Source: Tachypleus tridentatus (lineage: Eukaryota; Arthropoda; Merostomata; Xiphosura; Limulidae). From it: DNA of 64,000 nt. The DNA is taken from NCBI RefSeq assembly GCF_004210375.1, contig NC_134833.1:49656782-49720781 (forward strand), given 5' to 3'. A model generated the notes under the pieces. That model had not been told where the DNA came from, did not search any database, and saw only the letters and a list, made by a program, of their open reading frames with translations. Below, piece after piece: positions 12,017 through 24,314 of this stretch. The translations under genes were made by a program, and so were the position numbers. Position 1 is the stretch's first letter. Every line of letters begins with the position of its first letter.

Positions 12017-12126
12017 CCGGTAAGTCTGAAGGCTTATAACGCTTAGAACCGGGTTTCAAAACCCTCAGTGGACAGAACACGGATAACCTACTGTGTAGTT
12101 TTGTGTGTAACAACAAACAAACAAAA
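12017..12126 (+). mobile_element. tRNA-headed SINE (family 3)
   Basis: The head has ccggtaagtctgaaggctta and a B box gggtttcaaaaccc. It is followed by a domain with cacggataacc and gtgtagttttgtg, and a caaacaaaca tail. Family 3 shares its last 40 or so bases with families 1 and 2. Confidence 0.7.
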
Positions 12127-12360
12127 AGTTCGCTAACAGCAAGAAATACATATTATGACAAAGAAATGTTTCTAACTTCAATCTCACTTAGCCGCTTTTA
12201 TTCTATCGCAAAAGTTGCTTTTGTGGTTTTAGTTACAATGAGAGTTGATTGTGAACCACTGTTGTTGTTTTTTAATGAGCGCACATAATATTTTCTGCAA
12301 AAAATCAGAAAAGCGTACATGAGTGAAGAAAATTAACAAAACAAAACTCACTCGTCCTGC

Positions 12361-12583
12361 TTGTTTGTTTGTTTTGGAATTTCGCGCAAAGCTATACAAG
12401 GGCTATCTGCGCTAGCCGTTTCTAATTTAGCAGTGTAAGACTAGAAGGAAGGCAGCTAGTCATCACCACCCACCGCCAACTTTTGGGCTACTCTTTAACC
12501 AATGAATAGTGGGATTGACCGTTATATTATAACGCCTCCACGACTGAAAGAGCAAGCATGTTTGGTGCAACCGGGATTACGAG
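12361..12583 (-). mobile_element. tRNA-headed SINE (family 1), head-truncated, 13-bp target duplication
   Basis: The minus strand carries the family 1 body and tail, but the tRNA head is lost after the words ccgggatt and acgag. A 13-bp duplication, tcactcgtcctgc (12348-12360) versus tcacttgtcctgc (12584-12596), flanks it with one mismatch. The element therefore inserted in truncated form or lost its head between short repeats. Confidence 0.85.
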
Positions 12584-12789
12584 TCACTTGTCCTGCATCA
12601 CAAGATACAATAAATAATCATCACTCCGATTTTGAGTGTCACTTGTTATAAAAATCTTATTTCTCATTGACGACTTTTTATTTGGAATTTTGGTTTTTAA
12701 AACTATTTTGCAACGAACGATTCCCAAACAGATACACGTTTCTTTAACTTTTGGACACAGATACATGTTGTGATTAGATGTTTTGTTTT

Positions 12790-14460
12790 TGTTGCAGTCA
12801 TTATTGCCACATTAAATTCTGTATTGTAAACACAGTGGTACTGGTTTGTTTTAAAAAGATGGCTTTATATATGTTCTAGATATTATTTAAATATTGCCGA
12901 TTGGTTTATGAATCCTGCCTGCGTCACACTATAATTTTAACCATTTTATAATGGGTGTACAAAGAGAGATTTTGTTCTGTTAAAATTAATGTGGATTAAA
13001 TATTTAAATCAATGAAAAAGCTTAAAAATTTAAAGATTTGCCCTAAGCTATCCTATCTTTTAAAAAAGTTCTGGTCAGATAGGCCAAGCTTTGTAAACTA
13101 ACCTTGCTCTCACCAGTTTTGGACATAGACGATATGTTATGAAGATCGTCTTGAAAGCTCAACTGAGTACTTGGCTGTGTAACAGTAAATATTTACAGAA
13201 TGAATAATGTACATATGGTACTTACAGGTTGATGGAGCTTATGAAATAAATATAAGAAGACTGTTTTGTAGTAACTAGGGATAAGATATTTAAGTCCTGA
13301 GAATTTATGAAGGATTTCCGGTTTTTACAATTGTTAATTCCATTTAAGAACATCACAGTAAACTACGTACATATCCAACTGATCTGGTTTTACTCTGCTG
13401 TAGGGATTTCGGAGCTGAACCGGTATCGAACCTGTGAGATGATAAAAAACATTCCCTGTACTTTAAAGTGTAGTTAACATAAAGGGTTTGTGAACGATAG
13501 AGAGCTACCGATTGGCTGCCTTTCTTCCGGTCGGTAATTCAAAATTATTTTGCCTTGATAGCTTTGCAGTAAATACAGAACATAAATACATAAATAATAA
13601 CATTATTTTTAAAGAAATAATTACCAGGATGAAAAATAGGTTTAATTTATTCATATACTAGATGTCGACATATATGTATTATAGACTTTGTTATATCATT
13701 CCAGCGTTGTTGATTTTTCTGGAAAATATTAGAAATCTTCAATGTTGTATATTCTGTACATATCCTAAATCTCTAATGAGATATATGGATTAAGACACTT
13801 TACGAAACTATAAGATTTATCACGTTGAAGTGAATACAATAAAGATGAGAAATTATTTGAAATTACGGCAAAACAAGAGTAATAAGTGAGATTGTATACT
13901 TTCGCCATGGCGCTACTTTTCGAGATTACATGCGTTTATAGTAAATGACATAAAAATTCGTTTTCGAAAACTCAAAAAATCCTTGTCAGCTCCAGAGTGA
14001 TCAATTACCCAGATCATATTTGTGGTACAATGAGGAATTTCAACCTTAATGTGCCAATGAAATTTGATAAAAATCCGAACACATTTTGCAAAGTTATTAA
14101 CAGAAACCACAAAAATGCTCTATTTTTTCATTATAAGAACAAAGGCTTCAAATTCCTTCCATGACCATATTTAGGGAATGTTGTTCCACACTGACTTGCA
14201 TCTGGTTTAAACTTTTCCTGTATGTCGGTTCATTTGATTTAGACATCAGCACACATACATACAGACCAGATTGCAATACCTTCGCATAAAAAATTTTTAC
14301 TAATCAACTGTTCTCGCAAATCAAAAATATCTTGCAGTTCATTTTACTTTTACATAAAACAGGAGTAATTGTTGTTGGATAAATTTAATAAAAGCTTGAA
14401 GCTCACATTTTCAATATAGTGGTTCAGAGAAGAGTTCTAACCTTGTAGCAAGTATTGTAC
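12790..14460. other. AT-rich intergenic DNA, nothing recognised
   Basis: The short minus ORF at 13913-14110 shows no motif. A small GC-richer patch around 13400-13540 has no coding frame that I trust. Confidence 0.4.
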
Positions 14461-14499
14461 AGTTTTGTTTTGTTTTGTTGATGGTGGTGTTTTTTTTAT

Positions 14500-14665
14500 C
14501 GACAATCACGTGCACGCAAGCTAACATCGTTTCGCTTCAGCGAAGGAATAAGAAAAAGGAGAATGTTTGTCAAAATAAAACGGTTCGGCGCACGCTGTGA
14601 ACGTGTCGGGTGGTCACGCTCAAGCCTTTTATTCATCGTTTCATCTCCACCTACCTGAAGTCTAT
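14500..14665. other. CpG-containing patch with a perfect hairpin
   Basis: Within AT-rich surroundings this patch holds many CG dinucleotides (cacgtgcacg, tcggcgcacg, cgtgtcggg). It also has the inverted repeat ttcgct-tc-agcgaa at about 14529-14542. A minus-strand donor-like cttcag/gtaggt lies near 14655. The minus ORF of 62 codons (14496-14684) has no recognisable domain. It could be an exon or a regulatory patch; evidence is weak. Confidence 0.25.
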
Positions 14666-15110
14666 TGTAAGTCTTCGATTTCACAAATATGTTAATAGCA
14701 AGGGAAAACTAGGATATTTATAAGAAAATAATTAAACCTTGCTTGGTTATAAACGCATAGAAGTACAAAACATGATTCAAAATATTTCAAGAATTTCCGC
14801 AGCATCTCTCAGCAACACATTCATCAAATAATTTGTATATCTGATGCTTTCACTAACATAAAACTGAGGTTTGTTGTTTTCGATTAATTTCTGTTCCTTC
14901 TTGAAATTTATAAAAACCAGCACGGTCTGCTTTCATTTTGTCATTCGTGAATTTTTGGGAACTTTTAAATCAATCAAATTTCCACTAATTTGCTTTTGAA
15001 GAACAAATATTTTCTTCATCTCTAAAAGAAACGTGTGGAAAAGTTACAATAGTAACTCATCATAGAGCTTAAGTATTAATAATCCAACTGGAGAACAACA
15101 GTTTAAATAA

Positions 15111-15345
15111 TAACATAAAGATTGATATAACAGATGAGATGAATGTTTTATGGATCATAACATAAAGAATGATATAACGGATGAGATGAATGCCTTATGG
15201 ATGGTAACATAAAGATTGATATGACAGATGAATGCCTTATGAATGGTAACATAAAAATTGATATGACAGATGAGATGAATGCTTTATGGATGGTAACATA
15301 AATAATGATATGGTAGATGAGGTAAATGTATGGTAACAGAAAGAA
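15111..15345. repeat. Minisatellite, 47-bp unit
   Basis: The word taacataaa starts at 15111, 15158, 15205, 15247 and 15294, with a shortened last unit from 15334. Spacings are 47, 47, 42, 47 and 40. The repeated core is taacataaagattgatatga followed by cagatgagatgaatg. The minus ORF at 15148-15348 is translated repeat. Confidence 0.8.
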
Positions 15346-16430
15346 CAATAAAGAAGACGAAGCATTGGCTTCCGGAAACTAACATGATTAATTAATAGAG
15401 TATAGCCAACTGCATGCTATTAACTCTTAAACATCATGTATATCTAATTTAATCAGAAATGCCAGGATGCAGCCAAACCTTTACACAACGTTTATTTCTC
15501 TAATTTTCCAAATTTATGAAGTTGTGCTTACAGTAAATAAACATAAGCATTTCTTCTTTCGTTATTTTTTATGGTACTTTAAGTAATAATATTTTTATTA
15601 TCTATATATACACCTCTCAACATCACTACTCCTCTTCCCATAATACTTTCAAAGATCTAAACGTAGTGGAGTCTCTTCTCATAATGACTAGCACTTAAAG
15701 CAACATTTACAACTATTCAAGTTTTTTCTGCTGTACACATATATAATTACTTCGGTTACTTCTAGTTTAATAATTTCCTGACAAATTAATAAGCACGCAT
15801 AGCAAATTTCTTCCCTCCCATCTTTCTTGCTCGTTGGTTCGTAGAACGGTTTAATGAGACATTAATGAAACAGTAGTAGCTTCTTACTTCCTCTCTATAG
15901 TTTCCCAGACATTGACAACTCTGTAAAAATTGTATCACTTTATCTAATAAATTACACATAGTAACCGGCCACTTTGCGCTGAATATAAAAATATATGAAT
16001 AAAAACAAGACAATTATTTCAATTATTAAACTTATTATTAACGTGCTTTTGGTAATAAATTTTCTGCCAAGGGAAGTTTTAAATAATTTGTTTCCAGCAT
16101 TATGTCAAGATACATCATGGATAAAATTGTGATTATCTGTTATCCATATATGTGAAAGACAATACACAACAGACGATGTCATAAATTACTTTGTAGAGCT
16201 TTTTATTCTGTGTTTGTTCTATCTGAGCTGACCTGAAGAGATCCGGATTCAGTTAAATATGTCACTAACAGATGTGACAAAAATTGTACAGTTTTTTTTA
16301 TTATTATTTTTATACACTCTTCTTTTCTTCAAAATACTTAAAATGTATTTCGTCTAACACTAATGTCTGAATGACAAGTTGAATTATAATCAGTTTTCAC
16401 CAACTTATTATATTCGTTCATATCATAACA

Positions 16431-16712
16431 GCCCCGGCATGGCCAGGTTGCTAAGGCGCTCGACTCGTAATCTGAGGGTCTCAGGTTCTAATCCCCACCG
16501 CACCAAACATGCTCGCCCTTTTAACCGTGGTGACGTTTTAATGTGACGGTCAATCCCACTATTCGTTGTCAAAAGAATAGCCCAAAAAGTGGCGGTGGGT
16601 GGTGATTACTAGCTGCTTTCCCTCTAGTCTTACACTGTTAAGTTAGAGAGAGCTAGCGCAGATAGTCCTGGTTTAGCTTGGCGCAAAGTTAAGAAAAAAA
16701 AACAACAAAATG
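16431..16712 (+). mobile_element. tRNA-headed SINE (family 1), full length, 10-bp target duplication
   Basis: It starts gccccggcatggccagg and ends in a long A-rich tail. The duplication tatcataaca is perfect at 16421-16430 and 16713-16722. Confidence 0.9.
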
Positions 16713-16724
16713 TATCATAACAAT

Positions 16725-18700
16725 TCTTATAATAGTATATTACTGGAGCATTGTAGCACCTCAATGCTGAGGACCTGGTAAAATTAAAACATATGTCCTT
16801 TAATTGATGTTCACAGCTTTACAAAGTCAAATGATACAAATACTTTTGTGCTTCTGAGTTTCAAATTAATTTTGACAGACATCCAAAATATTTATCGAAG
16901 GGAAAATGACGAAATTACACTAATGCTTATAGATCCAATATATCGCTATACACAATGGATCTATTACTGGTGTTTAGAAGAGTAGAAAGAAAAACTTAGA
17001 TTGATGACACAATAAAAACAGTTATTTGATTTATATTTATTTATTTTTAGTTGGTTATATATATGTTTGCTTTAAGAAATCATTTACAAAGAAGACACGG
17101 AAATGATTTGTTCAGATTTTTTTTTTTTTTTAGTTTAGGCTCAACGTGAAAAAATGAGATTATCACATCCTAAAAATAATAAAGTTTATTTTTTGACAAT
17201 TGTCCTATTACTACTGTCAGCGGTACAGATCCAAAGATATATTTATATATAGGGTGTTCAATATTGTTCGTTTATTTTATATGTACACATGATAGCTTTA
17301 CAACTATTAAACGTATAACGTCGAAACTTTAAACGTGAACTTTCTTTTTCATTTTTCTAGAAAAAAAATAATATAGATTTTTGTAACCCAGGGATAGATT
17401 TACTGCTTGTGCTAAAAAAAAAAGAACATGATTAGTGACTCTTAGACTACGAGTCAAGTGAAATGATGCTTATGATCGTCACGATCAATAGGCTACCTTT
17501 GATTCAGCCTCAGTGACTCAATTCATGTTTTCTGGTTCTCCTCTATTCCCACGCATTCGAACGATGACGATAAATCTACTTCGAGACAATAAAAGCTAAG
17601 GACTACTTGAATGAATAATTAAGTAAACTGTACTATAATTAACAATTGTAAAACTTAATAGTTTTTTCTTCCTACATACAAATAGCGAAAGTCTTACTAC
17701 GCGTTTTCTGTGTAATTTTGTTTTATAAAGGTGAACAGTGCTACTATACTTCTATGGGATTTCATATAGGTTTCAACTTATACAAACTTATGTTAAAGTT
17801 TTCATTTAGATAGTTAGTGCTATTACATGAGATTTACAAAAATGAGTATTACTAAGTGGATGTGTCGGCTGGAAATGCAACGCCTTATAAAATAATGTAA
17901 CTTTAATGACTGACATTGTGTTTGGAATTTGATACATTTCCAGCCGATTCAAAGAGCACGAGTACTAGGTGGATGTAGTCCACATGCTGTTATGTTTTTT
18001 TTTTTCCTCATTGGAAACCAGTAACAAAGTGTCAGTAAAAAAAGACTTGTAAGTAAAACATTATCAGTCTCCATGTGTATTCAGATGTTTCCATAGCTCA
18101 ATAATGTCGTTATTCATTTAATTTACATTGAACATACGTTTTTGTGACTGTGTTTACTAGAAAGGGTAAACTTCAATTATTGCAGTGCTTGTTTACATTT
18201 TATGGACCCTTGTCGCCGTTTACTGAGTGTCTGAGAGATGAAGGCTGCCGCCAAACGCTGGATATTTTTTTTCACCAAGTGAACTTTACAAATTTTCGTA
18301 AATCTTTCAAAAAATGTTGTTGATGTTTAAGATGTAAAAATTAAACTCTACTAAATCTAAAGAATTGTACATTGTAGAGGTTAGACTACGTATAAATCTT
18401 TGTCAGTTATATTCGTAAACATTGGTAATTAAAAACTAGAATATGTGACTTCTAAATCGAAAACAGAAAGAAGTAACGTACAAACAGATAATAACTTCTT
18501 AATGTATCATCACGTATTACGAATTTCGTGAATGTATCTTAAGCTTTCTGTATCATTATGTATAGTGCAAGACTAGATAAATTTGTTTTTACTGACTCTT
18601 AAGTTCAGTCACATACAAAATATGTTCCTCATTGTTAGGCTTAAAGTATAACGAGCATACAGCTTATATCCTGATGGTGAACTTTATTCTGTAATAATTG
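16725..18700. other. AT-rich DNA with one small hairpin unit
   Basis: No gene was recognised. At 17866-17877 and 17935-17946 lie 12-bp inverted repeats (cggctggaaatg and its complement). They are bracketed by an imperfect direct repeat, gagtattactaagtggatgt at 17844 and gagtactaggtggatgt at 17960, the look of a tiny inverted-repeat element. Confidence 0.35.
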
Positions 18701-18702
18701 TA

Positions 18703-19696
18703 CATCCTTGTGCAAATTAATTGAAATAAGATGGAAAATTACGATTTTTTTCAATTTTTTGCGTTTTATCTTTCAGAATCCAAAAAATTACTCACAAATT
18801 AATACATGATATGACCGCCTTTATTTTTCAGAAGATCATTAATCCGCTTTGGCATCGAGTCCACGATTTGACTGCAATCTTTACTAATTTTTGGATCGCG
18901 GTACCACACCTCAATTATGGCCTCAATTAGCTTATCTTTCATAGTACAGTCTTTTCCACAAAGTCTTTCTTTACAAATCGCCCAAAGATTTTCAATAGAA
19001 TTTAAGTCCGGAGAGTTTCCAGGCCAGTCCAGCACCTTTATTCGCGTTGTAGTCATAAAATTCTTCACAAGTTTCGATGTGTGGCACGGAGCCAGATCTT
19101 GCTGAAAAATGCCAGATCCATCTGGAAATCTCTTTTTCAATTGTGAAACGACTCTTCTCTGCAAAACTTCGATGAACTATGGTTTTCGCATCATACCTTC
19201 TACGATATGTAAGCCTCCGACGCTATAGTAGCTAAAAAAGCCCCAAAAATCTTCTTCAAGGGATGTTTTACGAACTGATTGATGGAAGATTCTAAAAGTT
19301 TCTCACCTGGAGATTTGCGAACATGCAGACTTCTTTGACCCTGTACGAAGAAATGAGTCTCGTCACTGAATAACACCTTCCTCCATTGTTCTTGCGTCCA
19401 GTTCTTGTATTTCAAACCCCATTGATACCGTTTTCTTTTGATTGAGTTGGTAAGAAGTTGTTTTTTGACTGGTCTCCTTGCCCTTCTAACGCAATTTCGA
19501 ATGACGTAATATTCCTCATAATTTCGTCATATATCCCAAAAATAGATCGACCGTACTGCAAAACACAGCTAATGACGCTGTCTGTGCGAAAAAATGACTA
19601 TTAAAGGAAATCAGCGGGTCCAGCGAGCCTACACCAGCCAGCATGCTGAAAATATTATAAAATGACCATTTATTTCAATTAATTTGCAAAAGGGTG
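18703..19696 (-). mobile_element. Tc1-like (DD34E) element, 994 bp, internally deleted, copy 1
   Basis: The ends are inverted repeats of about 30 bp built around ccttgtgcaaattaattgaa, flanked by TA at 18701-18702 and 19697-19698. The length is far below the usual 1.3-1.7 kb because the 5' third of the transposase, which encodes the helix-turn-helix domains, is missing. The twin copy at 29917 has the same architecture. Confidence 0.85.
18799..19450 (-). pseudogene. Tc1 transposase catalytic-domain remnant (copy 1)
   Basis: The minus-strand reading contains TQEQWRKVLFSDETHFF with the first catalytic Asp, FQQDLAPCHTSKLVK with the second, and DWPGNSPDLNSIENLW with the Glu. Exactly 34 residues separate the second Asp from the Glu, so this is DD34E. 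A frameshift near KHPLKK (about 19250) and a TAG near 19180 break it between the two open parts (19200-19415 and 18799-19164). The DNA-binding N-terminus is absent. Confidence 0.85.
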
Positions 19697-19699
19697 TAA

Positions 19700-21325
19700 G
19701 CATGTTGCATTTTTATGTAGACCATGCCTTAAATCGTAAGAAACTACAAAACGAAATAATTTTCAATAACTTTTTTTGCTGTCACACTTATTTTACATAT
19801 TTTCTTTGTTCTTAAATCTTTAGAGATAATGATAGAGAACTGATTGATTCTCAAGTAGTCACATGCATGTGACTAATGAACAAATGTCAAACACTTCTCA
19901 CAGAGTTTTAACCGTTGGTACCGCTTCTGGAGAGTTCTTTGGTTCTATATTACATATGTACGAAAAATTAATATACAAATATACTTATAGTAATGAATTA
20001 TGAGTCAATACATTTTGGTAAACATTTTCAAAATATACACTCATTTATCATATTATCTTTAAAAATAATTTTTAAGATAGAGATGAAAATTAAATTCTGG
20101 TAATTTAAAGGTCTTTTACAGGACCTTTACATACTGCGATCAGAAAGTTCCTCACTTATAATATTTAAAATAAACATCTGCATTAATTGTCTGGTTTTTT
20201 AAGTTTTATATATCATACTTAGCGAGACAAACTTTGTTAACGCTTTTGATGTGTACATGTTTTAAAATGTGTCTAGATCAATATAAAACTGTGCCCCGTA
20301 TATGTTCATTTGTTTTGTCTCTCAACTTTATCATAGAAGTTTAAGCTAGACACATGATTATCTAAGCTTTGATATTTATTCAAGTTTTGAATGTATTTGG
20401 TCAACATACCTAACATTTGAGATTCAGCATTGATTTTAACTGACATAAACAAATAACAAAATTTGATGTTCTTTGTATAAGTCTAAAATATAATACATCA
20501 CATGTTAAGTCTGTGGTAAAATTTATCGTGATAAATGCAGTGTTTCATTAAACATAATGTTACACCAATAAAACATATAAGGTCTAACTGAAATAATAAT
20601 ATGAGTTAAAAGTACATAAGGTGTATGAGAGATAATCAAGTATTTCATAAACTAAAATGTTCATAGTATAGTCATATATATTGAAGATAACATATTAGTA
20701 TATAATGAAATACAAGGATTTTAAACTGTACAGAAGGGGCAATGTAAGGGTCAATACAGATTCAGCATGAAGGGCATAGTAATTTTAGTTATGAATTTCA
20801 AATGCATGATATGTTTTGTATAGTTTCTAGAATAAAAAACTCTGACCACTTTAGGGAATGCTTCTTATGTTTCATTTATGGCGATTTATTCTATTTGAAT
20901 AATGACATGCTATAAGAAATATAATCTTTTTTTTTGACAATCAGAGCTTTACGAGCTTTTATCGTATATGTGAATAATTGTTATTTTTCTGTAAGAAACA
21001 ACAGTTATGAAGTTTCCTACAAAAGGTAAGAATATAATTTTAATTATAATTTTCTAGTAATAAATAAACACAGTTGTGTATGTGGATCGTTTAAACTCTA
21101 GCAACAAACCTATAAAGCTAAAGATAAGATTTAAATAATCGTCCTTTCCAGGATGGTAATTATAAAACTATGTAAGGTAAATTATTGACTATAATAAATG
21201 CTTTGTTCAACATATGGGTTTTAATTTTAAAAATGAAAGAACAGATGTATTATAATCTTACAGAATAATAGAAACACTTCCCTTTGTAATATCGTTTGTC
21301 TAAAGTAACATTATTTTTTAGTAAA
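19700..21325. other. AT-rich intergenic DNA, nothing recognised
   Basis: No coding, SINE or tandem pattern was recognised between the Tc1 copy and the next SINE. Confidence 0.4.
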
Positions 21326-21327
21326 TG

Positions 21328-21601
21328 TGTTTGTTTTTTGAATTTCGCGCAAAGCTACACGAGGGCTATCTACGATAACTATCACAAATTTAGCAGTGTA
21401 GGACTAGCGGGAAGGCAGCTAGTCATCACCACTCACCACCAACTATTAGGCTTCTCTTTTATCAACGAATAGTAGAATTGGCAGTCACATTTTAAAGCCT
21501 CCACGGCTGAAAGGGTCAACAAGTTTCGTGCTATGAGGATTCAAACCCGCGAGTCTCAGATTACGAGTCGAGCAATCTAACCACCTTGCCATGCCGAGCC
21601 G
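21328..21601 (-). mobile_element. tRNA-headed SINE (family 1), full length
   Basis: The minus strand reads from cggctcggcatggcaaggtg through ggtttgaatcc to the tail gcgcgaaattcaaaaaac. No clear target duplication was seen. Confidence 0.85.
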
Positions 21602-22833
21602 TCCTTAATGATACTCTGTAATAATAATACCATCCAGCAATAATAGCACAATCAGCTTTTGTACAAAAACGTACTTAAGTATTTAAATTAACATGATGAT
21701 AATTATAAAAGCAATGTTATAAAATTAATTATAGAAGCAAAAATTATATTGCAATACATTAAATGTGTACTAACTCATTAAAACACAATAAGTTGTCTCA
21801 TTCAATATTTATAAAAATGAAACATTAGATGTAATAAAACTTTTCAACAGTAAGTTGCACATGTTAGTGACATATTTACCTATAGAAAGGCGTTTAATAT
21901 ATAAATAAAAAGTATAAACATTAGGTGATACAAGATGAATTCTGAATTCAATCCTGCGGAGCTATCTGTTTAACAGAACACCATCTGTTTAGTAAAGCAC
22001 GCTCAATACGCTGAGTAAGACCTTTGTAACAAAATCTACATTTTTAAAGCTAAATATATGAACAAAAAGTATAAATATAATTTAAGGCAAGTTGAAAGTT
22101 GTATGCAGTCGTACGGAAACATAGTAGCACTGTCCTTATCAGAAACATCATCGACCTATCTATATATTGATAATCACAAGTTAAGACATGTTGAGACTGC
22201 TACAATGAGCTCTTCATCCTAATTAACTATCCACATGCCTTTGTAAAAAGTATCTAAAGTTTTGCGTCTGGAGGGAAACTGTAAACACAATTTCATGCAA
22301 ATTAGTTTGAATTATTAGTTTTAAAACTTTTATTGTTATTGTAAAGATAATGTTAGGTTGACTTATTTGCACTCTCATTATACCAACGCATTTTCTAGAC
22401 AACTACCGTTGTCATTGTTGCAAAAAAAGCATGCACCTGTCCTGGAAGCCTAGTGACCTTGGCAATGCGCCCTCTAGTGAGTAGCTGCTTTAATGACTTT
22501 GTAACAAATCTAATATCTTTTGATGGTTTTCTTGCCAATGTAATACATATTTTAATGGTTTCGTTGGAAAGGAAACGTATGTTTTAACAGTGTTGTTGCA
22601 AACGTAATATATCGTTTCAGACCTAAGTATTTTTAATATATATTTTATATGTCACACAAAAACATAAGACTAGACAGTATATTTAGCTTGTATATTTTTG
22701 AAATATAAATAATTCATTTTAATGTTTATTATTTTACAAAGTGTTCTCGTTCTTCCAAATCTGTTTTAAAACGAGATTCAATAAGGAATTGGTAAATATC
22801 AGTGCATTTCAGTCAAACTAACAGATATTTCCT

Positions 22834-22903
22834 ATGTGGGCTATTTGTGCTCTGCCCACCACGAGTATCGAAACCCGATTTATAGCTGACATACCACTGT
22901 GCC
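22834..22903 (-). mobile_element. tRNA-headed SINE (family 3), tail-less fragment
   Basis: The minus strand has ggcacagtggtatgtc, a B-box-like gggtttcgata, ctcgtggtgggcagagcaca and aatagccc. The final tail domain is missing. Confidence 0.55.
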
Positions 22904-22931
22904 TCTAAGAGGCAGATCATTACATATGAAC

Positions 22932-24195
22932 ATAAAAAATGTGATAAATAGTTAAATAGGTCTACCTGGAGTACGAACATTAACTAACATTTTATGGTGG
23001 CTAATATTTAACAGTCGGTAAGATACTAATATGTCACTTTTCTCAATGTTAAAACGTCAATACGTTTGTCCTCTTCTGGTTACTAACAGTTAGTGTTTTC
23101 TACTTTTACTTTTCAATTTCCCTGCATGTAGTTATTACTTGGTTTTAATTTGGATTAAGTAACTATGTGCAACAGTGTAGGATTACTTTGAAATCGTTTA
23201 TTATTAATACCTGGTGTGCCATCAAAATGTAACTAAATACCTGTAAAAACTAAACCGAAAGAAACTTGGAGATGCTAATAATTTAAAAAATGAAAGATCA
23301 AAACTTTATTACTCCTGTATTATTAAAATAAATGAACATTTCACTTGAGCTCTGGAAATATTTTATTAGTTTATAAGGTTATCGAAAATATCATTTTCCT
23401 AAGTACGCGCTAAAGCTATCTAATTCTTTCTCCACCCACTCTTACACATGTGGTAATCTATTATAATTAAATTTGCGATGTATACATTCAACACTCGGAT
23501 CTCGAAAACTACCACACTAATCATCACCACCCATAACTGAGTAACATTTTTAAAACTAAACAGTATTTTTATAGTTGAGCAACAAATACAACAGTTGAAA
23601 TTTACACAAAAACGTATATGTTTCGGATTTAACTAATAAAAATTACAAACAACACGGCGTAAGTTATAAATATACAACAAATTTTAAATATTTATTTATT
23701 TTCTTTAGGGAAAATCTAATGAGAAGAGCAAAACACTCTCATTGATAACTGCGTCGACAATGACATCCTTTAATAAAATCTACTCTGTGAGGTATTGCTG
23801 TGGTGATAGCTCATTTTTAAACTAAAATTTCAATAAAATATGTTTTCTCGTAAACGATGATCATTATTGAATGTCAAGTATGAGCACATTGTTGTAGAAT
23901 TGTGAGACAATTTCAGGAAAGGCCGCAGGAAGTAACAGTTATACTTGTCTGGAGGGAGGATATATCTGGTAGTTAACTTAACTATAGGCTAATACTAAAC
24001 ACAATAATAAATTAAGATACTTTATCCATGTCCTTTTACCATTAGATTTGCTATAATCCACTTTCTCCTAATAACTTTTCCTCCGAAATTGTATTTTTAG
24101 TATTTATCTCTTAGTAAAGACTCAGTTCACGGTAGAGTTTTTGAAGCCTAGAAACATTCTTATAAATTGCAGACGTATAATGCGGATTTATTTCA
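22932..24195. other. AT-rich DNA, possible decayed SINE trace
   Basis: The words cgcgctaaagctatct (about 23406) and aatcatcaccaccca (about 23520) recall family 1 on the minus strand, but the rest does not align. No gene was seen. Confidence 0.3.
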
Positions 24196-24312
24196 ACTTT
24201 ACAGCTTTACCGCCAGTTCTTGAGATAATCTTTTATAAACGAGTAATGGGATTGACTATACATTATAACGCCCACGACTGAAAGAGTGAGCATATTTGGT
24301 AGGACGAAGGTT
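24196..24312 (-). mobile_element. tRNA-headed SINE (family 1), body fragment
   Basis: The segment ccgccagttcttgag, aacgagtaatgggattgac, cattataacgcccacgac and gagcatatttggt follows the family 1 body in order. Head and tail are lost. Confidence 0.6.
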
Positions 24313-24314
24313 GG

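Noticed and set aside
15148-15348. 66-codon minus ORF
   Set aside because: It is a reading of the 47-bp minisatellite.
18917-19105. 62-codon plus ORFs at 18917 and 30131
   Set aside because: They are near-identical antisense shadows of the two Tc1 transposase copies.
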